From CAG-533 sp964589375 (GTDB lineage: Bacteria; Bacillota_I; Bacilli_A; RF39; UBA660): a DNA stretch of 41,011 nt. Under the pieces are notes generated by a model. The model had not been told where the DNA came from and did not search any database. It worked only from the letters and a program-made list of their open reading frames with translations. Shown here in pieces: positions 17,367 to 26,070 of this stretch; positions within the stretch are counted from its first letter, which is position 1; the number at the start of each line of letters is the position of its first letter. Both the position numbers and the translations under genes were made by a program. The stretch covers positions 1-41,011 of the forward strand of contig CAZPSA010000005.1 in assembly GCA_964589375.1 (NCBI GenBank), written 5' to 3'.

Positions 17367-18309
17367 AATTGGTTTTATTGGTGTTGGCAGCATGGGAAAA
17401 AATCATCTTCGTGTTGCGATGGAGCTTAATAAATATTATGAGGTAATTGGAATTTGTGATAGCAATAAAGAACGTTGTCAAGAAATGTCTAAATTATTTG
17501 GAGTGGATATTTATGATGATGCCGAAAAATTGATGGAAAAAGTAGATGCTATTGTAATAGCAACTCCGGCTTCTTCCCATTTTGAATTAGGAATGAAAGC
17601 AGCTAAAATGGGAAAACATATATTGATGGAAAAACCAGTTTGCTTAAGTATAGAAGATGCTAAAATTCTTGAAAAAGAATTAAATAATAATGTGTTTTTG
17701 GTAAGCCATGTTGAAAGATTTAATCCGGTTGTGGTTGAATTGTGTAAGTTAATTCAAAAAGAAGATGTAGTTGCGATTGAAATGCATCGTTGTAGTCCAT
17801 ATGATAAAAGGATATTTGATGCCGATGTTATTGAGGATTTAATGATTCATGATGCAGATATTTTAATTAATGAATTATGGCCGCAAGAAGTACTTAGTGT
17901 TCATGCTTGTGGTAATAGTATGTTTAGTAAAAAACATTTGGATTATGTGGAAGCTTTAATAAAGTTTAAAGATAATGTTGTATGTTCAATAGTATCTAGT
18001 CGTTCAACCCAAGATAAAATAAGGACTATAAATGTTCATACTAAAAGTGGATTTTATCAAGCGGATATGTTAAATCGTCATCTTACAATAACTAGAAGAA
18101 CAAAATATACTGAAACAGAAAATGCGCAGTATAAGCAAGATAATATAGTTGAAACTTTAGTATTACCACTTGCTGAACCTTTAAAGGAAGAATATATTTC
18201 ATTTTATAATTGTATTATTAACAATATTGTTCCTAAAACTAATATTAAAAGTTCAATTAAAACGCTTGAATTTTGTAAGGAAATTCAGGAAATTTGTGAA
18301 AAAAACTAG
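17359..18309 (+). CDS. Gfo/Idh/MocA family sugar dehydrogenase (GnnA/WlbA-like)
   Basis: This NAD-dependent oxidoreductase (316 residues) has an N-terminal Rossmann domain (GFIGVGSMGKNHLRV, residues 4-18), the family EKP motif (MEKPVCLSIEDA, near 92) and a C-terminal substrate domain with HVERFNP and LMIHDADILI, which resembles the His-Asp catalytic region of WlbA/GnnA enzymes. It would oxidise the 3-hydroxyl of a UDP-amino sugar to give the ketone used by the aminotransferase. AGGAGG directly upstream and an 8-base overlap with the aminotransferase show translational coupling. No UDP-sugar 6-dehydrogenase is present in the window, so UDP-GlcNAc (GnnA route) is a more economical substrate than the uronic acid. 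A terminator follows. Confidence 0.93.
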   Translation: MIKIGFIGVGSMGKNHLRVAMELNKYYEVIGICDSNKERCQEMSKLFGVDIYDDAEKLMEKVDAIVIATPASSHFELGMKAAKMGKHILMEKPVCLSIEDAKILEKELNNNVFLVSHVERFNPVVVELCKLIQKEDVVAIEMHRCSPYDKRIFDADVIEDLMIHDADILINELWPQEVLSVHACGNSMFSKKHLDYVEALIKFKDNVVCSIVSSRSTQDKIRTINVHTKSGFYQADMLNRHLTITRRTKYTETENAQYKQDNIVETLVLPLAEPLKEEYISFYNCIINNIVPKTNIKSSIKTLEFCKEIQEICEKN

Positions 18310-18336
18310 AAAAAGCGAAATATTTATCGCTTTTTT
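18310..18336 (+). terminator. Rho-independent terminator of block A
   Basis: AAAAAGCGA (18310-18318) pairs exactly with TCGCTTTTT (18327-18335), eight-base loop, T-run to 18336. Confidence 0.85.
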
Positions 18337-18382
18337 AACTGAATAAAAATTGATATATTTTCTATAAGTTTATAAATGGACA

Positions 18383-18391
18383 TGATATAAT
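18383..18391 (+). promoter_or_regulatory. Extended -10 promoter of block B
   Basis: TGATATAAT at 18383-18391 is a perfect extended -10 box (TGnTATAAT). The -35 region is poor. GGAGGTG follows at 18401-18407, ahead of the ATA start at 18416. Confidence 0.65.
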
Positions 18392-18415
18392 AAATTAAAC
18401 GGAGGTGGATATCTC

Positions 18416-19264
18416 ATAAAAAATGTTTTTATAATACTTAATTATAATGATGCTTATACGACTATAAATTATCTAAAGATGATTGAAAATTATAAAGTAA
18501 TAGATAAAATAATTGTTGTTGATAATTCTTCAACTGATGATTCATATACCAAATTAAAAAAGGTTTCGGGAGAAAAAATTGAAATAATAAAGACTCCTAT
18601 TAATCTAGGTTATGCTTATGGTAATAATTATGGTATTAAGTGGGCAATTGATTTATTTCCTAATTCTAATTTAATAATATCTAATCCGGATATTATAATA
18701 CAAGAAGATATATTAAATAGTTTAATAAATGTAATAAATAGTAAAGCAGATGTTTCAGTGCTATCACCAACAATAAAAGAGAATGGGCATTTAAATCGAG
18801 GGTGGCGTTTGCCATCAGCGATTGATGAGCTTTTAATGAGCATTCCCTTTTGGGGAAAGAAGTATCGTCTAAAAAAAATTGAGTATAGTAGTATGTATTA
18901 TAATGATAGTTTAACAGCTGTAGATGTGGTATCAGGGTGTTTCTTTATAATAAAATCGGCAGTAATAAAGGATATTAATTATTTAGATGAAAATACGTTT
19001 TTATATTATGAAGAAAATATTCTGGCGGCTAAGTTAAAGAAAAAAAATTATAAGACATTTATTGCAAATGATTATTCTATAGTTCACAATCATTCTGTTT
19101 CGATTAATAAATCCGTTAATGAAATAAAAAAATATAAAATGTTAAAGCAATCGCAAAAATATTATTTAGATAATTATTGTAATAGTAATTTTGTGATTAA
19201 TGGGATAATTAAGATATTTTCAATCTTAATAATATTAAATATTAAAATTAGAAGTAAACAATGA
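18416..19264 (+). CDS. GT2 family glycosyltransferase, apparent ATA start codon
   Basis: This is a rhamnosyltransferase-like GT2 enzyme of 282 residues if read from ATA 18416. The reading frame upstream of the first ATG (18479) encodes KNVFIILNYNDAYTTINYL, which is exactly the first strand and helix of the GT-A fold; starting at 18479 would remove it. A strong ribosome-binding site GGAGGTG (18401-18407) lies eight bases before ATA 18416 and there is no ATG, GTG or TTG in frame there, nor a site before 18479. Other family marks are KIIVVDNSSTDDS, LIISNPDIIIQEDIL and VSGCFFIIKSAVI. It is the first gene of block B and likely adds a sugar to the lipid-linked chain. An ATG-to-ATA mutation or sequencing error is the alternative. 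Confidence 0.75.
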   Translation: MKNVFIILNYNDAYTTINYLKMIENYKVIDKIIVVDNSSTDDSYTKLKKVSGEKIEIIKTPINLGYAYGNNYGIKWAIDLFPNSNLIISNPDIIIQEDILNSLINVINSKADVSVLSPTIKENGHLNRGWRLPSAIDELLMSIPFWGKKYRLKKIEYSSMYYNDSLTAVDVVSGCFFIIKSAVIKDINYLDENTFLYYEENILAAKLKKKNYKTFIANDYSIVHNHSVSINKSVNEIKKYKMLKQSQKYYLDNYCNSNFVINGIIKIFSILIILNIKIRSKQ

Positions 19265-19287
19265 TATAATAAAAGGAGATGAATAAA

Positions 19288-20022
19288 ATGGATAGTAAAT
19301 ACGCAATTGAAATTAAAAATGTAACTAAGAGATTTAAACTGTATTATGATAAGCCTAATACTTTAAAAGAAAGAATTGTAAGATTTGGTAAAAACACGGC
19401 TGAAGAAAGAACAGTTTTAAGGGATATTAATATAAATATTAAAAAGGGAGAAACTGTGGCATTAATAGGTATAAATGGTAGTGGGAAATCGACCTTACTA
19501 AAGTTAATGACAAAAATAATTTATCCTAATGAAGGTACAATAGTAACGCGAGGTAAATTAACTAGTCTTCTTGAATTGGGGGCTGGCTTTCATCCAGATT
19601 TTACTGGTAGAGAAAATATTTATTTTAATGCTTCGATTTTTGGATTAACGAGAAAAGAAATTGATAAAAGAGTAGATGAAATTATTGAGTTTAGTGAGTT
19701 GAAAGAATTCATTGATTCTCCAGTTAGAACTTATTCATCGGGAATGTATATGCGTTTGGCATTTAGTGTTGCAATTAATGTTGATGCTGATATATTGTTG
19801 ATTGATGAAATATTAGCGGTAGGAGATCAACATTTTCAAGATAAGTGTTTTGCGAAATTGGAAGAACTTGCTAAGAGTGATAAAACAATAATAATTGTAT
19901 CACATAGTCTCGATGCTATAAAAAAGCTTTGCTCAAGAGCAGTTTGGATTAATGATGGAGTAATTAAAAAAGACGGAAAATGTGAAAATATTATCAAAGA
20001 ATATTTGAAAGAGTGTGTTTAA
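19288..20022 (+). CDS. Polysaccharide ABC exporter ATPase (TagH/Wzt family, short form)
   Basis: This 244-residue ATPase powers export of an undecaprenyl-linked polysaccharide together with the permease that follows. Motifs in order: Walker A GINGSGKST (near 59-67), Q-loop region, LELGAGFHPDFTGRENIYFN, the signature YSSGMYMRLAFSVA (near 148), Walker B ILLIDEILAVGD and the switch His in IIIVSHSLD. The LGAGFHPDFTGRENI segment is typical of the TagH/Wzt/RgpD group. It ends after the nucleotide-binding domain, so it lacks the C-terminal carbohydrate-binding domain of Wzt. I chose ATG 19288 because AAGGAG (19273-19278) is nine bases upstream; ATG 19279 abuts that site directly. Confidence 0.95.
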   Translation: MDSKYAIEIKNVTKRFKLYYDKPNTLKERIVRFGKNTAEERTVLRDININIKKGETVALIGINGSGKSTLLKLMTKIIYPNEGTIVTRGKLTSLLELGAGFHPDFTGRENIYFNASIFGLTRKEIDKRVDEIIEFSELKEFIDSPVRTYSSGMYMRLAFSVAINVDADILLIDEILAVGDQHFQDKCFAKLEELAKSDKTIIIVSHSLDAIKKLCSRAVWINDGVIKKDGKCENIIKEYLKECV

Positions 20023-20024
20023 AA

Positions 20025-20801
20025 ATGAAACTATTTAAAGAATTATACAACTATAGGGAATTATTAAAAACTAATGTTAAAAAAGAAATAAGAGGTAAGT
20101 ATAAGGCTTCATTTTTGGGGATTTTGTGGTCATTTGTAAATCCTTTATTATCAGTTTTAGTTTATGCGATTGTTTTTCCATATATAATGAGAGTTCAAAC
20201 TCCTAATTATTTAATTTTTCTTATAACGGGTGTTATTCCTTGGAACTGGTTTACAACCATTGTTAGTGGTGGTTCAAATGTGTTTATTAGCAATTCAAAT
20301 ATAATTAAAAAGGTTTATTTTCCTCGAGAAATATTACCAATATCGGTAGTTACGAGTGGATTAATTAATTTTCTTATATCTTGTATTATCATATTAATAT
20401 TTGTATTACTTAGTAATTGTGGTTTGTCATGGCATCTTATTTTTTTACCTTTTATTGCTTTAGCCCAATATGTTTTTAGTTTGGCTGTAGTATTTATAGT
20501 TAGTTCAATAAATGTTTATATAAGGGATACTGAATATATTATAAATTTCCTTCTACAAATGGCATTTTATGCTACTCCAATTTTATATCAATCTGATTTA
20601 TTTGCTGGCGGTTGGTTAATTTGGATTTTTAGACTTAATCCTATGGCACATTTAATAAATGCTTATCGTGACATTTTCTATTTGCATAATATTCCTAACT
20701 TGTTAAATATTTTTATTGTGTTAGTAATAAGTTTGATATTGTTAGTTATTTCTTATAAAATATATAAAAAATTAGAACGTGGATTTGCTGAGGAACTATA
20801 A
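20025..20801 (+). CDS. Polysaccharide ABC exporter permease (TagG/Wzm family)
   Basis: This 258-residue, six-helix ABC-2 permease forms the membrane channel of the exporter. The N-terminal amphipathic part (YNYRELLKTNVKKEIRGKYKAS) followed by FLGILWSFVNPLLSVLVYAIVF is typical of the TagG/RgpC/Wzm family, as are GVIPWNWF, ATPILY and LNPMAHLI (substrate-side gate helix). ATG 20025 lies two bases after the ATPase stop; a GTG at 20013 is in frame but overlaps the ATPase gene without a ribosome-binding site. The next glycosyltransferase starts on its stop codon (TAATG). Confidence 0.95.
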   Translation: MKLFKELYNYRELLKTNVKKEIRGKYKASFLGILWSFVNPLLSVLVYAIVFPYIMRVQTPNYLIFLITGVIPWNWFTTIVSGGSNVFISNSNIIKKVYFPREILPISVVTSGLINFLISCIIILIFVLLSNCGLSWHLIFLPFIALAQYVFSLAVVFIVSSINVYIRDTEYIINFLLQMAFYATPILYQSDLFAGGWLIWIFRLNPMAHLINAYRDIFYLHNIPNLLNIFIVLVISLILLVISYKIYKKLERGFAEEL

Positions 20802-21640
20802 TGAAAGTGGTAGGCGAGGTAATTTGGTATAATCCCACTCCAAAAGAAAAAGAAAATATTAAAACGTATATTGATTATGTGGAAAAGTTATATATTATAG
20901 ACAATAGTAGCACAAAAAATACAGTTCCAATTAAAAATAAAAAAATCGAATATATTTTTAATAATGAAAATGCTGGGATTTCAGTTCCAATAAATAAGGT
21001 TGCAAAGAGGGCTCTTAAAGATGGGGCTAGTTGGTTATTAACTATGGACCAAGATACTGTAATGAATACTTTGTTTTTTGGTGAATTTGAAAATATTATT
21101 AATAATAATGATTGTTCTTTAATTGGTATAATTACGCCTTGGCATAAAACAAAATTAGAAACAAAAAAAACTTTTTCTAAATATGATTATCCTACTGATG
21201 TTATGACATCTGGTAATATGGTAAATTTAAAAATATTAGAAGAATTAGGTTTTTATGATGAGAGATTTTTTATAGATGGTATTGATATAGAATATGGCTT
21301 AAGACTTTGTAAGTATGGTTATAGTATATTAAGAGTAAATGATATTGAAATTGATCATAATTTAGGAAATATTAAATGTCATAGTTTATTTTGGCAGAAA
21401 ATTATTTGTACAAATCATAATTATTTAAGACAATACTATATGGCAAGAAATTATCGTTATATAAAAAAGGATTATGAAGATATATTTCCTTCTTATTGTG
21501 CAAAATTGGTGAAAAATAAAAAGAATATTTTAACGATAATTCTTTTTGAAAAAGATAAAATTAGGAAAATTCGTTACATAAAGAAAGGTATAAATGATTT
21601 CGAAAAAAATATATATGGAAAACTAGAGGAGATAAAATGA
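20801..21640 (+). CDS. GT2 family glycosyltransferase (rhamnosyltransferase RfbF-like)
   Basis: This 279-residue enzyme resembles the GT2 rhamnosyltransferases that elongate rhamnan chains. The first strand (MKVVGEVIWYNPTPKEKENI), YIIDNSSTKN, NAGISVPINKVAKRAL and especially WLLTMDQDTVM (the Asp-Gln-Asp metal site) are typical; FYDERFFIDGIDIEYGLRL carries the catalytic-base region. It overlaps the permease by one base and the next gene by four (ATGA), so the genes are translated together. With dTDP-rhamnose synthesis encoded 7 kb downstream, rhamnose is a likely donor sugar; this is inference from family and context. Confidence 0.9.
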   Translation: MKVVGEVIWYNPTPKEKENIKTYIDYVEKLYIIDNSSTKNTVPIKNKKIEYIFNNENAGISVPINKVAKRALKDGASWLLTMDQDTVMNTLFFGEFENIINNNDCSLIGIITPWHKTKLETKKTFSKYDYPTDVMTSGNMVNLKILEELGFYDERFFIDGIDIEYGLRLCKYGYSILRVNDIEIDHNLGNIKCHSLFWQKIICTNHNYLRQYYMARNYRYIKKDYEDIFPSYCAKLVKNKKNILTIILFEKDKIRKIRYIKKGINDFEKNIYGKLEEIK

Positions 21641-23820
21641 AAAAAGATAGAGTAGTGTATTTATCAAAAAAAGCAAAAAAAACATTAAAAGATGAGGGAA
21701 TTAAAAGTCTTGTAAAAAAAACATATAATTTTACTAAAATAAGGTTGAAACATCAAAAGTTTTCATCTTTTCAAGATATTTTATTTATAAACGGTTGTAC
21801 TTTGCCTCATCCTGAAAGATATCGAGTTGATCATCAAATGGAACAGCTTAACGCTTTTGGAATAACAACTCATAAGATATATTATGAGAATTTAACAATG
21901 GATATGTTAAAGTACTATCGTGGTTTTGTATTTTTTAGATGTCCAATTACCGATACAATAGATGAATTTATTGATAAAGCTCATTATTTTAATAAGAAGG
22001 TATTTTTTGATATTGATGATTTGGTTATTAATAAAAAGTATACTGATACAATTAAATATGTTAAAGAAATGAATGCTGATGACAAAAAGATATATGATGA
22101 TGGCGTTACTAGAATGGAAAAGACCTTACAAAAATGTGATTATATCATAACAACCACAGAGCGATTAAAGGAAGAGTTAAGTTCATATGGTAAAGAGGTA
22201 TTAATTAATCGTAATGTGGCATCAGAAAAAATGGTTGAATTGTCGCTTGATGCTTTAGCTGAGAAAAAGAATAATTCAGATGAAATAAATATTGGTTATT
22301 TAAGTGGAAGTATAACCCATAATCCTGATTTTGAGTTAATAAAGCCAGCAATTTTAAAAATAATGAAAGAGTATGAGAATGTTAAACTAACAGTTGTTGG
22401 TTTTCTAGATGTACCTGATGAATTTGTGGACTTTAAAGATAGAATAATAACTAAAGATTTTACGACATGGTTAGAACTTCCTACTATAATTTCTGGCTTA
22501 GACATTAATTTAGCTCCAATTGAAGATACGATATTTAATGAGGCTAAATCAGAAAATAAATGGACGGAAGCTGCTTTATGTAAAGTTGTAACTGTTGCGT
22601 CAAATATCGGGGCTTTTAAGTTTGCTATAAAGCATGGTGTTAATGGATTATTATGTGATACGGAAGATGATTGGTATAAAAATTTAAAGTTCTTAATCGA
22701 TAATCCTCAAAAAAGGGAAGAAATAGCAAGTCGTGCACATCAAGAGGTTTTAAGCAATTATATTACAACTTATACTGGATTAAATTTAGCTCAATTTATT
22801 GAAAAAAGATTAAATAAGAATTTTGGTTTTGTTCTTCCTACAACAAATATAAGTGGAGGAGTAAACGTTGTAATTAAACATTGCAATATTTTAAGAAATG
22901 CTGGTTATGATGTATCTATAATTAATATGCATGAAAATAATGATAATATAGAAAATTCAGATGGGGAAATAAATGTTATAAGTGCAATAAAAAGTAATAT
23001 TTTTACTCGCTTTGATACTTTAGTTGCAACACTTTGGGCAACACTATATTTTGTAAAAGATTATCCTCAAGTTTATAATTGTCTTTATTTAGTACAAAAT
23101 TTTGAAACTGATTTTGCTAAATATGGTAATTTAATGAGAATATCTGCTAATGCGACTTATAATTCTATGAATAATATAAAATATATTACAATATCTAAAT
23201 GGTGTGAGGATTGGTTAAAGACTAAATATAATAAATCTTCTCAATTTGCCCCAAATGGTATTAAATTAGAAAATTTTAAATTTATTAAACGAAATTTTGA
23301 TAAAAAGATAAAGATTTTAATTGAAGGAAATAGTGATGATTATTATAAAAATGTTGATGAAAGTTTTAAAATTTCCAATAAATTAAATAGAAAGAAATAT
23401 GAAATACATTTCTTATCATATCAAGGTGAACCTAAAGAGTGGTATTATGTTGATAAGTTTTATCATAGAGTTCCATATGATAAAGTTGGGGAAATATATC
23501 AAAATGCTGATATTTTGATAAAGTCTAGTATTTTAGAAAGTTTTTCTTATCCACCATTAGAGATGATGGCAACAGGAGGGTTATGTGTAATTGCGCCAAA
23601 TGGGGGAAACATTGAATATTTAAAAGATGGTGAGAATTGTTTATTTTATAAGCAGGGAGATATTGATGATGCTTTAGAAAAGATAGAAATGTTAGTATCA
23701 GATGAAAAATTGAGAAATAAACTAATTAAGAATGGTCGTAAAACGGCAGAAGAACGAGATTGGAAAAAGATTGAAAAAGAAATATTAGAATTATATGTTG
23801 GTGAATCTCATGAAAATTAA
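21637..23820 (+). CDS. Two-domain GT4-type glycosyltransferase (WsaF-like)
   Basis: This 727-residue protein holds two GT-B glycosyltransferase units. Unit one covers about residues 45-395 (DILFINGCTLPHPERYRVDH, FFDIDDLV, NIGYLSGSITHNPDFELI, NKWTEAALCKVVTVASNIGAF). Unit two covers about 400-727: GFVLPTTNISGGVNVVIKHC is the N-terminal start seen in WsaF-type rhamnosyltransferases, and ILESFSYPPLEMMATGG is the donor-binding E-x7-E motif. Tandem enzymes of this kind add several sugars in alternation. The first 40 residues are basic and may bind the membrane. It overlaps both neighbours, so it is firmly part of block B. Donor sugars cannot be read directly; rhamnose is plausible. Confidence 0.9.
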   Translation: MKKDRVVYLSKKAKKTLKDEGIKSLVKKTYNFTKIRLKHQKFSSFQDILFINGCTLPHPERYRVDHQMEQLNAFGITTHKIYYENLTMDMLKYYRGFVFFRCPITDTIDEFIDKAHYFNKKVFFDIDDLVINKKYTDTIKYVKEMNADDKKIYDDGVTRMEKTLQKCDYIITTTERLKEELSSYGKEVLINRNVASEKMVELSLDALAEKKNNSDEINIGYLSGSITHNPDFELIKPAILKIMKEYENVKLTVVGFLDVPDEFVDFKDRIITKDFTTWLELPTIISGLDINLAPIEDTIFNEAKSENKWTEAALCKVVTVASNIGAFKFAIKHGVNGLLCDTEDDWYKNLKFLIDNPQKREEIASRAHQEVLSNYITTYTGLNLAQFIEKRLNKNFGFVLPTTNISGGVNVVIKHCNILRNAGYDVSIINMHENNDNIENSDGEINVISAIKSNIFTRFDTLVATLWATLYFVKDYPQVYNCLYLVQNFETDFAKYGNLMRISANATYNSMNNIKYITISKWCEDWLKTKYNKSSQFAPNGIKLENFKFIKRNFDKKIKILIEGNSDDYYKNVDESFKISNKLNRKKYEIHFLSYQGEPKEWYYVDKFYHRVPYDKVGEIYQNADILIKSSILESFSYPPLEMMATGGLCVIAPNGGNIEYLKDGENCLFYKQGDIDDALEKIEMLVSDEKLRNKLIKNGRKTAEERDWKKIEKEILELYVGESHEN

Positions 23821-25219
23821 AGAAGAAAAAATTTATTTAATTATCACGCTTATAATTGGATTTATAATGGTATTTATAATACCTCCTTTTCAGGCACCAG
23901 ATGAGGATAGTCATTTTAAAAAAACATATTTAATAACTGAGGGTGTTTTTTATCCGGTTGTTCAAGATGATACGTATGGAAATAAACTTCCTGAAAATTT
24001 AATAATTTATGCTGAAGACAAGCTTGCGTATGGCAGTAATCGTAATCAGAAATTTAATTACGATAAGTTTTTATTGGATTTGCATACTTTAGAAATGTCG
24101 GATAATCTAGTTTATAATGATTATTCAACGGCAGTAAAGAATCCTTTTATATATGTAATACCGGCCCTAGGAATGGTATTATCTAAAATAATTAGTTTTT
24201 TAGTGGGGATAAAAGTTACAATTCCAAGTCTATTATATGGAGCCAGGCTTGCCACTCTTATTGTATATAGTTTTATAACTTATTATGCAATAAAGATTTC
24301 GCCAAAATATAAAAAAACAATGCTTGTTTTTACATTAATGCCAATGTCATTAAGTTTATATAGTAGTTTAAGTTATGATCCTTTGCTTATATCTATTTCA
24401 GTTCTTCTTTTTGCAAAAGTATTAAAATATAAGTATGATAATAGTGCTAAGACGATAAAGAGTAGTGATTTGTTATTATTTTCATTAATTGCATTTATCT
24501 ATTTAGTATTAAAAAATATTTATATTGTTAATATGTTAGCGTTATTATTAATTCCTAAAGAAAAATTGCCTTCTCAAAAGAGTGACTTAATTAAAAAAAT
24601 TATAATTTGTGTTCTTGGTGTTGGTATTCTTTATTTTGCTACTAATTATCCAATATCATCTATAAAGATTTCTAATAGTGATTCTATACTAGCTGGGAAG
24701 CAGGTTTCGTATGTGCTTCATCATCCATTTAATTATCTAAAAATATATTTTGAAACGCTTGTTAAGGAAAGGTTCTTTTATCTTACAACTTTTGTTGGTG
24801 TTTTTGGCTTGTTAGATACTTATTTACCATATCCAATAATATTTATATATTTACTATTTATTATTTTAACTTTATTAATTGATGGTAATAGCGAAAATAA
24901 AAATAAGTCATTTAATTTAAAAGAAAGATTAATTGGCTTTATTATTCCTCTAGCGAGTATTTCTTTAGCATTTTTGGCGATGTATATTATATGGACTTCT
25001 ATATTAGATGGTTATGGGATAGGCGCGTCTAGTATCACTGGGGTACAGGGTCGTTACTTTATACCTAGTATGTTTTTCTTGATATTATTATTTGTAAATA
25101 ATTTTGATAATAAAATATTTAATAATATAAAACGGATTTATAATGCAAATTATTACTATATATATATATTTATTAATATTTTGTCTTGTATAACAATTTT
25201 ATTAAGGTTTTGGATATAA
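23810..25219 (+). CDS. DUF2142 polytopic membrane protein, possible GT-C enzyme
   Basis: This 469-residue membrane protein of about 11 helices begins with a membrane segment followed by an outside loop containing PPFQAPDEDSHFKKTYLITEG. The Pro-Asp-Glu-x-x-His loop after the first helix is the hallmark of DUF2142, a family thought to be GT-C-type glycosyltransferases using lipid-linked sugar donors outside the membrane. Further marks are LMPMSLSLYSSLSYDPLLI and VQGRYFIPSMFF (the latter typical near the C-terminus). ATG 23810 is chosen because GGTGA precedes it; it overlaps the previous gene by 11 bases. It may decorate the polysaccharide with side groups on the outer face, perhaps with the GtrA-like or DMT-like proteins of this window supplying the lipid donor. 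Confidence 0.88.
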   Translation: MKIKEEKIYLIITLIIGFIMVFIIPPFQAPDEDSHFKKTYLITEGVFYPVVQDDTYGNKLPENLIIYAEDKLAYGSNRNQKFNYDKFLLDLHTLEMSDNLVYNDYSTAVKNPFIYVIPALGMVLSKIISFLVGIKVTIPSLLYGARLATLIVYSFITYYAIKISPKYKKTMLVFTLMPMSLSLYSSLSYDPLLISISVLLFAKVLKYKYDNSAKTIKSSDLLLFSLIAFIYLVLKNIYIVNMLALLLIPKEKLPSQKSDLIKKIIICVLGVGILYFATNYPISSIKISNSDSILAGKQVSYVLHHPFNYLKIYFETLVKERFFYLTTFVGVFGLLDTYLPYPIIFIYLLFIILTLLIDGNSENKNKSFNLKERLIGFIIPLASISLAFLAMYIIWTSILDGYGIGASSITGVQGRYFIPSMFFLILLFVNNFDNKIFNNIKRIYNANYYYIYIFINILSCITILLRFWI

Positions 25220-26070
25220 TGAAAAAGGTTATAATAAGTTATGTAGTACTGAGTTATAAAAATTTTCCAATAACTTTACAGTGTATTAATCATTTACAAA
25301 AAATTACTAAGAATTATCAATACTCAATTATTGTGGTAGATAATAATTCTTTGAATAAAAAGGAAATTGTTAAGTTAGAGAAATTATCTATTGATTTAAT
25401 AATACTTGATGAAAATAAAGGATATGCAAAAGCGAATAACATAGGGGTTGATTATGCAAGAGAAAAGTATAATCCTGATTTTATTTGTGTTTTAAATAAC
25501 GATGTGTATATATTAGATCCGTTTTTTGTTAAGCAAATAATAGAAAGTTATGATAAGTATAATTTTGATGTAATGGGGCCTCAGATTACATCTCCAACGG
25601 GGGAATCAATAAATCCATTTCCTGTTATTTCTGGAAATAGTCAGATAAAAAAAGAAATAAGAAAAAGTAAGGAATTGGTGCTTATATATTCATCATCTGT
25701 TTTGACTTTAGGATTAAAATTATATACGTTAATTAAAAGTTTGCTATTTCCTTCAATAAGTAGAGAAAATGGAAGTAAGATAGAATTAAATGTTCCACTA
25801 CATGGATGTTTATTAGTGTTTTCAAAAAAGTATTTTTTATCATATGATGAAGCTTTTGATCCAAGGACATTTTTATTTCATGAAGAGGAACTATTATACG
25901 ATCGCATAACAAAAAAAAATTTAACAAGTTTATATAATCCAGAGATTATTATATATCATAATGAGGGAGCTTCTATGCATTTGCTGAGTAAGAATTATCG
26001 AAAAAGCAAAAAATTTAAAGAAAAAGAGAGAATTAGATCATTAAAGATACTTCAAGGATGTGATAAGTAA
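25219..26070 (+). CDS. GT2 family glycosyltransferase
   Basis: This 283-residue GT-A enzyme starts on the stop of the DUF2142 gene (TAATG at 25217-25221). Family features are ISYVVLSYKNFPITLQCI, IIVVDNNSLNKKEI, LDENKGYAKANNIGVDYA and FICVLNNDVYILDP, where NNDV is the metal-site region of this subgroup. HGCLLVFSKKYF and FHEEELLYDRIT are typical of rhamnosyl- and galactofuranosyl-like members. It abuts the next gene by one base. The acceptor and donor are unknown; it probably adds a residue to the block B polysaccharide. Confidence 0.9.
   Translation: MKKVIISYVVLSYKNFPITLQCINHLQKITKNYQYSIIVVDNNSLNKKEIVKLEKLSIDLIILDENKGYAKANNIGVDYAREKYNPDFICVLNNDVYILDPFFVKQIIESYDKYNFDVMGPQITSPTGESINPFPVISGNSQIKKEIRKSKELVLIYSSSVLTLGLKLYTLIKSLLFPSISRENGSKIELNVPLHGCLLVFSKKYFLSYDEAFDPRTFLFHEEELLYDRITKKNLTSLYNPEIIIYHNEGASMHLLSKNYRKSKKFKEKERIRSLKILQGCDK

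Noticed and set aside
18479..18481. ATG 18479 as the start of the block B first glycosyltransferase
   Set aside because: No ribosome-binding site precedes it and it would remove the first strand of the GT-A fold, which is encoded in frame from 18416.
19262..19270. TGATATAAT as a promoter for the ABC ATPase gene
   Set aside because: A transcript from it would start near 19276-19277, cutting into the AAGGAG site (19273-19278) needed for ATG 19288; likely a chance match at the stop codon.
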